From NCBI GenBank assembly GCA_031396505.1, contig JANNKX010000112.1:1-9492 (forward strand): a DNA stretch of 9,492 bases, written 5' to 3'. A program made the translations under genes and the position numbers. The notes below the pieces were generated by a model that did no database searches, was not told the origin of the DNA, and saw only the letters and a program-made list of their open reading frames with translations. Below, one piece after another: positions 1 to 5,786 of the stretch. The DNA comes from JAAFHS01 sp031396505. GTDB taxonomy: Bacteria > Pseudomonadota > Alphaproteobacteria > Rhodobacterales > Rhodobacteraceae. Each line of letters begins with the position of its first letter. The stretch's first letter is position 1.

Positions 1-31
1 CGGCATGCTGCTGCGTATGCGCGGGATCAAC

Positions 32-1132
32 ATGCGTGACACATTTGCCGAAAGCCTGACGGATATCTACGAGGCGCGCGTGGCCGAGGGCACCTTGCGG
101 GCCGATCCTGCACAATTGGATGCGCTGCCCGCGCTGGACGAGTTGCGCCAGTGGCTGGAGGATCAGGCGGGTGCCAAGCGCAGTTTCCTGTCGCGTTTCC
201 GGCGCACGCCCGAGGCGCCAAGGGGCGTGTATCTGTGGGGCGGCGTCGGGCGCGGCAAATCCATGCTGATGGATCTGTTCTTTACGGCCACCGACATTCC
301 GCGCAAACGCCGCGTGCATTTCCACGCCTTCATGCAAGAGGTCCATCGCGGCATGCACGCGGCGCGCAAACAGGGTGTGGATGATGCGCTGGAACCGGTG
401 GCGCAGGCGATTATCGTCGATGTGGCCTGCCTGTGCTTTGACGAGATGCAGATCAGCGACATCACCGATGCGATGGTCGTCGGGCGGTTGTTCACCATGC
501 TGATGGATGCGGGCCTAGTGATCGTGACGACATCGAATCGCCCTCCCGACGATCTGTACAAGAACGGGTTGAACCGAGCGTTGTTCTTGCCGTTCATTGC
601 ACTTCTGCATGACAGGATGGAGGTGATCGAGCTAGAAAGCCCGACGGATTACCGCCAGCACCGCCTGACGGGGGCGCAGGTGTATTTCCACCCGGCAGGG
701 TCTGCGCGGGCCGCAATCGACGGCATCTGGCGCGATCTGACAGGCGGGGCTGGGGGTGAGCCGCTGACACTGGCCGTCAACGGGCGGACCGTTGAGGTGC
801 CGCGCTTTGCCAATGGCGTGGGGCGGGCGTCGTTCTGGGAGCTCTGCGCCAAGCCGTTAGGGCCTGCAGATTATCTGGCGATTGCGGGGGCAGTCAGGGT
901 ATTGATTGTGGAGGATATCCCGCAACTTTCGGCCAGCAATTACAACGAGGCGAAACGCTTCGTCACGCTGATTGACGCGCTGTATGAGGCACGGGTCAGG
1001 CTGATTGCATCAGCGGCGGACGAACCCGAACGGCTGTATATCGAAGGTGCCGGGTCGTTTGAGTTTGAACGTACCGCCAGCCGCTTACGGGAAATGCAAG
1101 CGGCTGACTGGGGGACGCGCCCTATCCCGTAG
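32..1132 (+). CDS. zapE: Cell division protein ZapE (AFG1-like P-loop ATPase)
   Basis: ZapE is a cytoplasmic AAA-like ATPase of the AFG1/LACE1 family. In E. coli it associates with the Z-ring and modulates FtsZ assembly under stress; the mitochondrial relatives act in protein quality control. Seen here (366 aa from the chosen start): Walker A GGVGRGKS at residues 70-77, Walker B CLCFDE at 133-138 followed by the family's MQISDITDAM block, a sensor-like TTSNRPP at 167-172, and GLNRALFLPFI (179-189) with a likely arginine finger at R182. The length matches the family (about 375 aa in E. coli). In-frame ATGs at 5 and 17 would add up to nine residues. I prefer ATG 32 because the protein then begins like other alphaproteobacterial ZapE proteins (MRDTFAESL..IYEARVAEG), although only a weak GGGA precedes it. 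The upstream gene lies outside the window. It converges on the helicase gene, with 30 bp between the stop codons. Confidence 0.93.
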   Translation: MRDTFAESLTDIYEARVAEGTLRADPAQLDALPALDELRQWLEDQAGAKRSFLSRFRRTPEAPRGVYLWGGVGRGKSMLMDLFFTATDIPRKRRVHFHAFMQEVHRGMHAARKQGVDDALEPVAQAIIVDVACLCFDEMQISDITDAMVVGRLFTMLMDAGLVIVTTSNRPPDDLYKNGLNRALFLPFIALLHDRMEVIELESPTDYRQHRLTGAQVYFHPAGSARAAIDGIWRDLTGGAGGEPLTLAVNGRTVEVPRFANGVGRASFWELCAKPLGPADYLAIAGAVRVLIVEDIPQLSASNYNEAKRFVTLIDALYEARVRLIASAADEPERLYIEGAGSFEFERTASRLREMQAADWGTRPIP

Positions 1133-1180
1133 CAAACTGTGTCCGGGACGGGACTGTTTGCGTCAGCTTTTCGGTTTTTT
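1132..1180 (+). terminator. Possible rho-independent terminator of zapE
   Basis: GCAAAC at 1132-1137 is the reverse complement of GTTTGC at 1156-1161. Inside it GT (1139-1140) can pair with AC (1153-1154), and TCC (1142-1144) with GGG (1150-1152), leaving a 5-nt loop. The stem begins at the last base of the zapE stop codon and fills the convergent gap. On the plus strand it is followed after a few bases by T-rich DNA (TTTT at 1168-1171, TTTTTT at 1175-1180), which lies within the 3' end of the helicase gene. The stem has a mismatch and a bulge, and the T tract starts about 7 nt after it, so the call is tentative. No T tract follows the hairpin on the minus strand, so helicase termination is not explained by it. 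Confidence 0.4.
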
Positions 1181-3574
1181 CGGCGGCACAAAACGTTTGG
1201 ATGTATCGCGCGCATCGATCTTTGCGGCAGGTTTTGCACCTGCGGGGCGGGCCTTGAACGGCTTGCCTTCGCCTGCCGGTTTGGCACGGAAGGGTTTGCC
1301 TTCTGCCCCTTCGGCCTTGGGGCGGTACGGTTTGCCCTCGGCTGCATGGGACTTGAAGCCTGCAGCCTTGCCCGGCTTGTCGGCGCTGCCGTGCGATTTG
1401 AACCCGGCTGCCTTGCCATAGGGTTTTGCACCCTCGGCGCGCGGAGCGTAAGGTTTTGCGCCATCTGCGCGGGGCGCAGAGGGTTTGCGATCGCCGTCTT
1501 CGCGTTTTGCGTAAGGTTTCGCACCCTCGGCGCGCGGGGCGTAAGGTTTCGCGCCCTCGGCGCGCGGTGCATAGGGCTTGGCCCCGGCGGGTGCATAGGG
1601 TTTGCGATCACCGTCTTCGCGTTTGGCGTACGGCTTTGGCGCATAGGGTTTGGCCGGGCCATCGTCGCGTTTGGCATAGGGCTTTGGTGCGTAGGGTTTT
1701 GCGGTTTCGCTGCGTTTGGCAAAGGGCTTTTCGCCCGCTGCGCGCGGCGTGAACGGCTTTGGTTCGTCGCGTTTGACGTAGGGCTTGCGTTCCGTGACGG
1801 CAGCCATCGCCGGTTCCATATCGCGCGGCGGCGATGCGGGCGTGTCTTCGTCCACGATGCGCGGCGGTTTCGGTTGGTAGGCGGGCTTTTCGGCATCATC
1901 GCGCACCGGGCGCGGAGTGACGGCGCGCGGCGCGGGGGCGCGCCGTTCGGGTTTTTCGAATTCCTTGCGGGGGCTGCGTTCGGGGCGATCAAGGTTTGGC
2001 TCGCCCTCGATACGGGTCATCACAAGGCCTGCTTCCAGTTCGAGCGTCGCGCCAAAGCGTGCCGCCACAGGCTTTCCGATCTGCACAAAGGTGCGGTCTT
2101 CCTGCACGCGGATCGCGCCGATGCCATCTTTGGCAATGCCGCCCGCCTCGCAGATTTTTGGCAATAGCCAGCGCGCTTCGGCCCGGCCCGACCGCCCGAC
2201 GGACAGCTCGAACCAGACCGATTCGCCAAATTCGCCGCGTTCGCGCGGGGCCGATTGTACGGGCGTTGCCTGATCCTGCAACACTTCGGGCGCGGAGCGC
2301 CCTTCGCGCCACAGCCGCACGAAAGCCGCGGCAATCGCCTCGGCATCGAAACGGGCGAGCATTGCCGCGACCATGGTCGCCTCATCGCCCACACCGGCCA
2401 GCAGTGCCGGGTGATCCATCAGGCGCAAATCATCGCGGGCCTGCACCTCATCGGCACCGGGGGCTGAGCCCCATTCGGCGACGACCTTGGCCCCTTGCAG
2501 CAGGCGCTGCGCCTTTTTGAATTCGGCAGGCACCACGATCAGCGCGGAAACCCCCTTGGACCCCGCCCGCCCGGTGCGCCCGGAGCGGTGCAGCAGGGTT
2601 TCGGAATTGGACGGCAGATCGGCGTGGATCACCAGATCAAGCCCCGGCAGATCGATCCCGCGTGCGGCCACGTCTGTCGCGATACAAACGCGCGCGCGCC
2701 CGTCGCGCAGCGCCTGCAATGCGTGCGTGCGTTCCTGTTGGGAAAGTTCCCCCGACAGCGCCACGACCTGAAAACCGCGATTGCCCATGCGTGCGAGCAG
2801 GTTGTTCACATTGGCACGCGTTTTGCAGAACACGATGGCCGCGCGCGCATCATAGAAACGCAGCGCGTTGAAGATGGCGTGGTCACGGTCGCGAACCGCC
2901 ACCGACATTGCCTTGTATTCGATATCGACGTGCTGCTTGGCCTCGCCTGCAGTTTGCAGGCGCAGGGCATCGCGCTGAAATGTCTTTGCAAGTTCGGCGA
3001 TGGCCTTTGGCACGGTCGCAGAAAACATCAGGGTGCGCCGGGTATCGGGGGCGGCGTTCAGGATGAATTCCAGATCCTCGCGGAAGCCCAGATCCAGCAT
3101 TTCGTCCGCTTCGTCCAGCACGGCGGCCTGCAGCGCGGAAAGGTCCAACGATTTGCGTTCGATATGGTCGCGCAAACGCCCGGGCGTGCCGACAACGATA
3201 TGCGCGCCCCGGTCCAGCGCGCGCTTTTCAGTGCGGTAATCCATGCCGCCGACGCAGGTCACGATCTTGGCCCCGGCATCGGCATAAAGCCATTCGAGTT
3301 CGCGCGCGACCTGCAGGGCCAGCTCACGTGTGGGGGCGACGCACAAGCCCAGCGGCACATCGGCAAACAGCAACCGGTCTGATCCGGCAAGGATTTCAGG
3401 CGCAATCGCGATGCCGAAGGCCACGGTTTTGCCCGAACCCGTCTGCGCCGACACCAGAAGGTCGCGTCCGGCCACGCCATCGGCCAGAACGGCCTGTTGC
3501 ACGGGTGTCAGGGCCGCATAGCCCTTTGCTGCCAGCGCCGCCGCAAGCGGGGCTGCAATTTCAATATCTGTCAT
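1163..3574 (-). CDS. DEAD-box ATP-dependent RNA helicase with DbpA-type RNA-binding domain and KPY-repeat tail
   Basis: ATP-dependent RNA-remodelling enzyme of the DeaD/CsdA/DbpA group, expected to act in ribosome assembly, cold adaptation or mRNA turnover. Seen (803 aa): Q-motif region GYAALTPVQQ (18-27), motif I AQTGSGKT (43-50), Ia PTRELALQ (81-88), GG (109-110), Ib TPGR (130-133), motif II DEAD (154-157), III SAT (185-187), IV IVFCKTR (247-253), V ATDVAARGID (299-308), VI HRSGRTGRAG (329-338). Residues about 456-522 (ELSVGRSGRAEARWLLP and onward) match the DbpA RNA-binding domain. From about 540 the protein is low-complexity, basic and Pro-rich, with 16 KPY/KPF motifs at about 597-775. 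I start at ATG 3574 (MTDIEIAAPL): GGGAAG lies 5 nt upstream, while an in-frame ATG at 3598 lacks this and sits in a hairpin. The specific paralogue name is unsure, so no symbol is given. Promoter and leader lie in the divergent intergenic region. Confidence 0.95.
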   Translation of the reverse strand: MTDIEIAAPLAAALAAKGYAALTPVQQAVLADGVAGRDLLVSAQTGSGKTVAFGIAIAPEILAGSDRLLFADVPLGLCVAPTRELALQVARELEWLYADAGAKIVTCVGGMDYRTEKRALDRGAHIVVGTPGRLRDHIERKSLDLSALQAAVLDEADEMLDLGFREDLEFILNAAPDTRRTLMFSATVPKAIAELAKTFQRDALRLQTAGEAKQHVDIEYKAMSVAVRDRDHAIFNALRFYDARAAIVFCKTRANVNNLLARMGNRGFQVVALSGELSQQERTHALQALRDGRARVCIATDVAARGIDLPGLDLVIHADLPSNSETLLHRSGRTGRAGSKGVSALIVVPAEFKKAQRLLQGAKVVAEWGSAPGADEVQARDDLRLMDHPALLAGVGDEATMVAAMLARFDAEAIAAAFVRLWREGRSAPEVLQDQATPVQSAPRERGEFGESVWFELSVGRSGRAEARWLLPKICEAGGIAKDGIGAIRVQEDRTFVQIGKPVAARFGATLELEAGLVMTRIEGEPNLDRPERSPRKEFEKPERRAPAPRAVTPRPVRDDAEKPAYQPKPPRIVDEDTPASPPRDMEPAMAAVTERKPYVKRDEPKPFTPRAAGEKPFAKRSETAKPYAPKPYAKRDDGPAKPYAPKPYAKREDGDRKPYAPAGAKPYAPRAEGAKPYAPRAEGAKPYAKREDGDRKPSAPRADGAKPYAPRAEGAKPYGKAAGFKSHGSADKPGKAAGFKSHAAEGKPYRPKAEGAEGKPFRAKPAGEGKPFKARPAGAKPAAKIDARDTSKRFVPPKKPKS
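1220..1786 (-). repeat. Imperfect tandem repeats encoding the KPY-rich helicase tail
   Basis: In-frame repeats within the 3' end of the helicase gene, encoding residues about 597-785. The basic unit is KPYAPRAEGA (30 bp), interleaved with KPYAKREDGDR (33 bp) and shorter KPYAP units. There are 16 KPY/KPF motifs plus degenerate KPS and KPA copies. The two best DNA copies are adjacent at 1511-1540 and 1541-1570 and differ at 2 of 30 positions. A second pair, GKAAGFKSH, occurs at residues 720-728 and 735-743. Unit variety implies old and recent duplications by slippage or unequal recombination, all in multiples of three, so the reading frame is kept. Such tails in DEAD-box proteins are usually disordered and RNA-binding. 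Confidence 0.9.
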
Positions 3575-3579
3575 TTTCA

Positions 3580-3585
3580 CTTCCC
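3580..3585 (-). promoter_or_regulatory. Ribosome binding site of the helicase gene
   Basis: Read on the minus strand this is GGGAAG, ending 5 nt before ATG 3574. It decides the start in favour of 3574 over the in-frame ATG at 3598, which would put this Shine-Dalgarno sequence inside the coding region. Confidence 0.7.
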
Positions 3586-3820
3586 AAAGGGGGCGCATTG
3601 CCCCGTGCCATGTGCGGCACCGCTTTCCCCACGTCTGCCGGGCCTCCTCGCCACAGCAGCCCCGGAATCCTTGGGCCGACTGTGGGCGTATAGGGGGAAT
3701 GCGCGCGCTTGTATAGCGGGGATGGTGCCGTCAGGTTCGCCTGCCAATGTTCACATTCGCACGGCCGCAGCGTGGACGGATCGTATGGGCGGCATCGTGT
3801 GCGGCCATCAGCCTCGCCTG

Positions 3821-3859
3821 TCCGCGATCACGCGGGACACACTGGCAATCACAGGTGTG
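3821..3859 (+). promoter_or_regulatory. Two adjacent hairpins upstream of the YHS gene
   Basis: First hairpin: CCGCG (3822-3826) pairs with CGCGG (3831-3835) around an ATCA loop. Second: CACAC (3838-3842) pairs with GTGTG (3855-3859), and TG with CA next to the loop, with one bulged G at 3854 and loop GCAATCA. No T tract follows either, and no upstream plus-strand gene needs terminating here. They could be part of a 5' leader or a DNA-level site. Function unknown. Confidence 0.35.
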
Positions 3860-3903
3860 GGACAATCTGTTTCACGCCGGGATTTCGGCATGAGGATGTG
3901 CAA

Positions 3904-3923
3904 GCGTTATTGCGCAATCATGC
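3904..3923. promoter_or_regulatory. Near-palindrome just upstream of the YHS gene, possible operator
   Basis: The core ATTGCGCAAT (3909-3918) is a perfect 10-bp palindrome. Extending five bases each way keeps three of five pairs, so 8 of 10 positions per arm match. It ends 3 nt before the Shine-Dalgarno sequence and 16 nt before the start codon. It could be a repressor site or an RNA hairpin controlling ribosome access. I cannot assign it to a regulator family. Confidence 0.35.
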
Positions 3924-3926
3924 TTT

Positions 3927-3932
3927 GGAGGG
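3927..3932 (+). promoter_or_regulatory. Strong ribosome binding site of the YHS gene
   Basis: GGAGGG lies 7 nt before ATG 3940. It fixes the start here rather than at the in-frame ATG at 3709, which would add 77 residues without family resemblance before the signal peptide. Confidence 0.8.
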
Positions 3933-3939
3933 ATATCGC

Positions 3940-4461
3940 ATGCAGAAATCATGGGCTTTGGCGGCGGCGTTTTCGGTTTTGATGGGGACGGCGGCGCTGG
4001 CGGGAGAGCAATACGTGGATCCGACGGATTTCGCGGTGTCGGGCTATGACGTGGTGGCCTATTTCGATCTGCCGCAGTCGGATATCGGGCAGCCGCAGGC
4101 GGCAGCCGTACCAGGGCTGGCAAGCATCACGGCAGAGTACAACGGGGCGACATTCGCCTTTGCAACCGAGGCGAACCGGGACCGGTTTGTGGCGGACCCG
4201 GCGGCGTTTGCGCCACAGTTTGACGGGCATTGCGCCTATGGTGCGGCCAAGGGTGGCAAGGTTCCGGGCAACCCGAACCTGTGGCGGATCGTGGATGGGA
4301 AGCTGTACCTGAACATCACGCAGAACGTGGTCGGTTTCTGGGAAGAAGACGTGCCGGGCAACATCAGCCTTGCCGGAAACAACTGGACCACGGGACTTGA
4401 AGACGCGCCGGCATCGCAGGACGGGATCCCCAAGTTCACGTCGGCGGCACCGCTGCAGTAA
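3940..4461 (+). CDS. Secreted YHS-domain protein
   Basis: 173-aa exported protein of the small YHS-domain family common in Alphaproteobacteria, whose molecular role is not settled; YHS domains elsewhere are linked to metal-containing proteins. Seen: N-terminal MQKSWALAAA with a hydrophobic core to about residue 18, then ALA-GE, which fits signal peptidase I cleavage after A21. The mature protein starts with YVDPTDFAVSGYDVVAYF (25-42), followed by AEYNGATFAFATEANRDRF (65-83), ADPAAFAPQFDGHCAYGAA (85-103), and WRIVDGKLYLN (115-125), the usual order of this family. C98 in GHCAYG is the only cysteine and, with H97, the obvious ligand or redox candidate. The family block ends about W149 and the last 24 residues look flexible. 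ATG 3940 is chosen for its GGAGGG site and signal peptide. It is transcribed away from the helicase, and a strong hairpin follows its stop, so it may be a single-gene unit. Confidence 0.88.
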   Translation: MQKSWALAAAFSVLMGTAALAGEQYVDPTDFAVSGYDVVAYFDLPQSDIGQPQAAAVPGLASITAEYNGATFAFATEANRDRFVADPAAFAPQFDGHCAYGAAKGGKVPGNPNLWRIVDGKLYLNITQNVVGFWEEDVPGNISLAGNNWTTGLEDAPASQDGIPKFTSAAPLQ

Positions 4462-4480
4462 CAAGACCGCCAAGGCTGCT

Positions 4481-4523
4481 TGCAACGCCGCCGCATTCCG
4501 GACATGACGGAGGCGGCGTTGCA
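4481..4523. terminator. Long GC-rich intergenic hairpin between the YHS and CoA-transferase genes
   Basis: TGCAACGCCGCC (4481-4492) and GGCGGCGTTGCA (4512-4523) are perfect 12-bp reverse complements. Inside, after a 4-nt bulge GCAT, TCCG (4497-4500) pairs with CGGA (4508-4511), leaving the 7-nt loop GACATGA. It begins 19 nt after the YHS stop and ends 18 nt before the CoA-transferase start. The position and stem suit a terminator, but there is no T tract on either side, so it may instead be an mRNA 3'-end stabiliser, an attenuator, or a processing site separating two expression levels. Confidence 0.55.
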
Positions 4524-4541
4524 ACATCCGGTGACCTGACG

Positions 4542-5786
4542 ATGACACATCCCCCTGAAAATGGCGCGCTGGCGGGTCTGCGTGTGCTTGATCTGACGCG
4601 TATTCTGGCGGGGCCGACGGCGACGCAGGGGCTGGCCGATCTGGGGGCGGAAGTCATCAAGATCGAGCGGCCGGGTGCCGGGGATGACACGCGCGGCTGG
4701 GGTCCGCCGTTTGTGCAGGATGGTGACGGGCGGGACACGCGCGAAAGTGCATATTACCTGTCGGCCAACCGGGGCAAGAAGTCGGTTGCGATCAATATTG
4801 CACTGGCCGAGGGTCAGGCTTTGATCCGCAAGATTGTGGAGTCGTCCGACATAATGGTTGAAAACTTCAAGGCGGGTGATCTGGCGCGGTACGGGCTGGA
4901 TTATGCAAGCCTGTCGGCTTTGAATCCAAGGCTGATTTATTGTTCGATCACGGGGTTTGGGCAGACCGGGCCGAATGCGCACCGGGCAGGATATGACTTT
5001 CTGGCGCAAGCCGAAGGCGGGTTGATGTCGCTGACGGGCGAAGGTGACGGGCGCCCGTTGAAGGTGGGGGTCGGTATCGCGGACGTGATGTGCGGGATGT
5101 ATGCCCTGACGGGGATATTGGCGGCATTGCAGGCGCGGCACAGGACGGGGCGGGGCCAGCAGATTGATATCAGCCTGCTGGACAGTCAGATTGCATGGCT
5201 GATCAATCAGGGCGTGGGTTACCTGACGGATGGCATCGTGCCGCCACGCCGCGGGAATGAACACCCGACGATCGTACCCTATGGCACGTTTCCGGCGCAG
5301 GACCGGGAGTTTGTGCTGGCTGTGGGTAATGATGCGCAATTCGCGCGTTTTGTGGCCGAGGCGGGCGCGCCGGAACTGGCCAGCGATGCGCGTTTTGCGA
5401 CGAATGCGGCGCGCGTGCAAAATCGCGATGCCTTGATCCCGATGATCGGGGCCCTGACGCGGATGCGGCCCGAGGCGGACTGGTTGGTGCGGCTGGATGA
5501 CTTGGGCATTCCGGCAGGGCCGATCAAGGATTTGCGGGAAACGTTTGACAGTGCACAGGTGGCGGCGCGCGAGATGCGCATCACGTTGCCGCATCCGGTT
5601 GCGGGCAAGGGCACTGTCGATCTGATTGGCAACCCGTTGAAATTCAGCGACACGCCGGTCAGCTATCAAGGTGCACCGCCGACATTGGGGCAGCACACGC
5701 GCGATGTGCTGCAATCGGTGCTTGGGCTGACGGACAAAGACATCGCCGCGCTGTTTGCAGCGGGCGCAATCGGAGCGATACCATGA
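4542..5786 (+). CDS. Class III (CaiB/BaiF) CoA-transferase, SUGCT-like
   Basis: Family III CoA-transferases move CoA between carboxylic acids through an enzyme aspartyl-CoA anhydride. Seen (414 aa, normal length): N-terminal LAGLRVLDLTRILAGPTATQ, then LADLGAEVIKIERPGAGDDTR (31-51), SANRGKKSVAINI (74-86), ENFKAGDLARYGLDY (107-121), and SITGFGQTGP (135-144). The block VGIADVMCGMYALTGILAAL (177-196) carries the likely catalytic Asp at D181, followed by TGRGQQIDISLLDSQ (202-216). The stretches GNEHPTIVPYGTF and PPTLGQHT near the C terminus recall the succinyl-CoA:glutarate/hydroxymethylglutarate transferase branch (SUGCT) from memory. True donor and acceptor are unknown. ATG 4542 has a weak GGTGA 7 nt upstream. 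Its TGA stop overlaps the next gene's ATG (ATGA), indicating translational coupling with the ThDP enzyme. No glutaryl-CoA dehydrogenase is nearby, so a glutarate role is not supported by context. Confidence 0.9.
   Translation: MTHPPENGALAGLRVLDLTRILAGPTATQGLADLGAEVIKIERPGAGDDTRGWGPPFVQDGDGRDTRESAYYLSANRGKKSVAINIALAEGQALIRKIVESSDIMVENFKAGDLARYGLDYASLSALNPRLIYCSITGFGQTGPNAHRAGYDFLAQAEGGLMSLTGEGDGRPLKVGVGIADVMCGMYALTGILAALQARHRTGRGQQIDISLLDSQIAWLINQGVGYLTDGIVPPRRGNEHPTIVPYGTFPAQDREFVLAVGNDAQFARFVAEAGAPELASDARFATNAARVQNRDALIPMIGALTRMRPEADWLVRLDDLGIPAGPIKDLRETFDSAQVAAREMRITLPHPVAGKGTVDLIGNPLKFSDTPVSYQGAPPTLGQHTRDVLQSVLGLTDKDIAALFAAGAIGAIP

Larger units (their letters stand above)
3575..3939. other. 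Divergent intergenic region with short hairpins, no gene recognised
   Basis: 365 bp between the divergent helicase and YHS genes. It must hold both promoters, but I could not identify a convincing -35/-10 pair for either. Visible structure: two adjacent hairpins in the helicase leader (3590-3604, 3605-3620); a directly repeated GTATAG followed by a G-run at 3688 and 3711, which on the minus strand reads as two TATAC boxes; a GGCCGC/GCGGCC inverted pair (3763-3768, 3801-3806); two back-to-back hairpins (3821-3836, 3838-3859); and a near-palindrome at 3904-3923. Open frames crossing it on the plus strand are Cys/Arg/Pro-rich and show no family resemblance, so I do not call a gene. Confidence 0.6.

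Noticed and set aside
1220..1786. CRISPR array or DNA-level satellite
   Set aside because: Units are in-frame codon repeats of 30-33 bp within a helicase gene, with no alternating unique spacers.
940..2167. Long open frames on both strands over the helicase tail (342 codons plus strand, 350 codons in another minus frame)
   Set aside because: They arise because a stop-free repeat unit in one frame tends to be stop-free in others. Translations are low-complexity and lack start context.
3709..3939. N-terminal extension of the YHS protein by 77 residues
   Set aside because: The extension lacks family resemblance, while ATG 3940 has GGAGGG and opens a clean signal peptide.
3497..3982. A 161-codon plus-strand frame crossing the divergent intergenic region
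   Set aside because: It overlaps the helicase 5' end and the YHS signal peptide, is Cys/Arg-rich, and has no ribosome site or recognisable domain.
4236..5714. A 492-codon open frame on the minus strand opposite the CoA-transferase gene
   Set aside because: It is Arg/Pro/Gln/His-rich with no family resemblance and mirrors a clear enzyme gene; long antisense frames are expected in GC-rich DNA.
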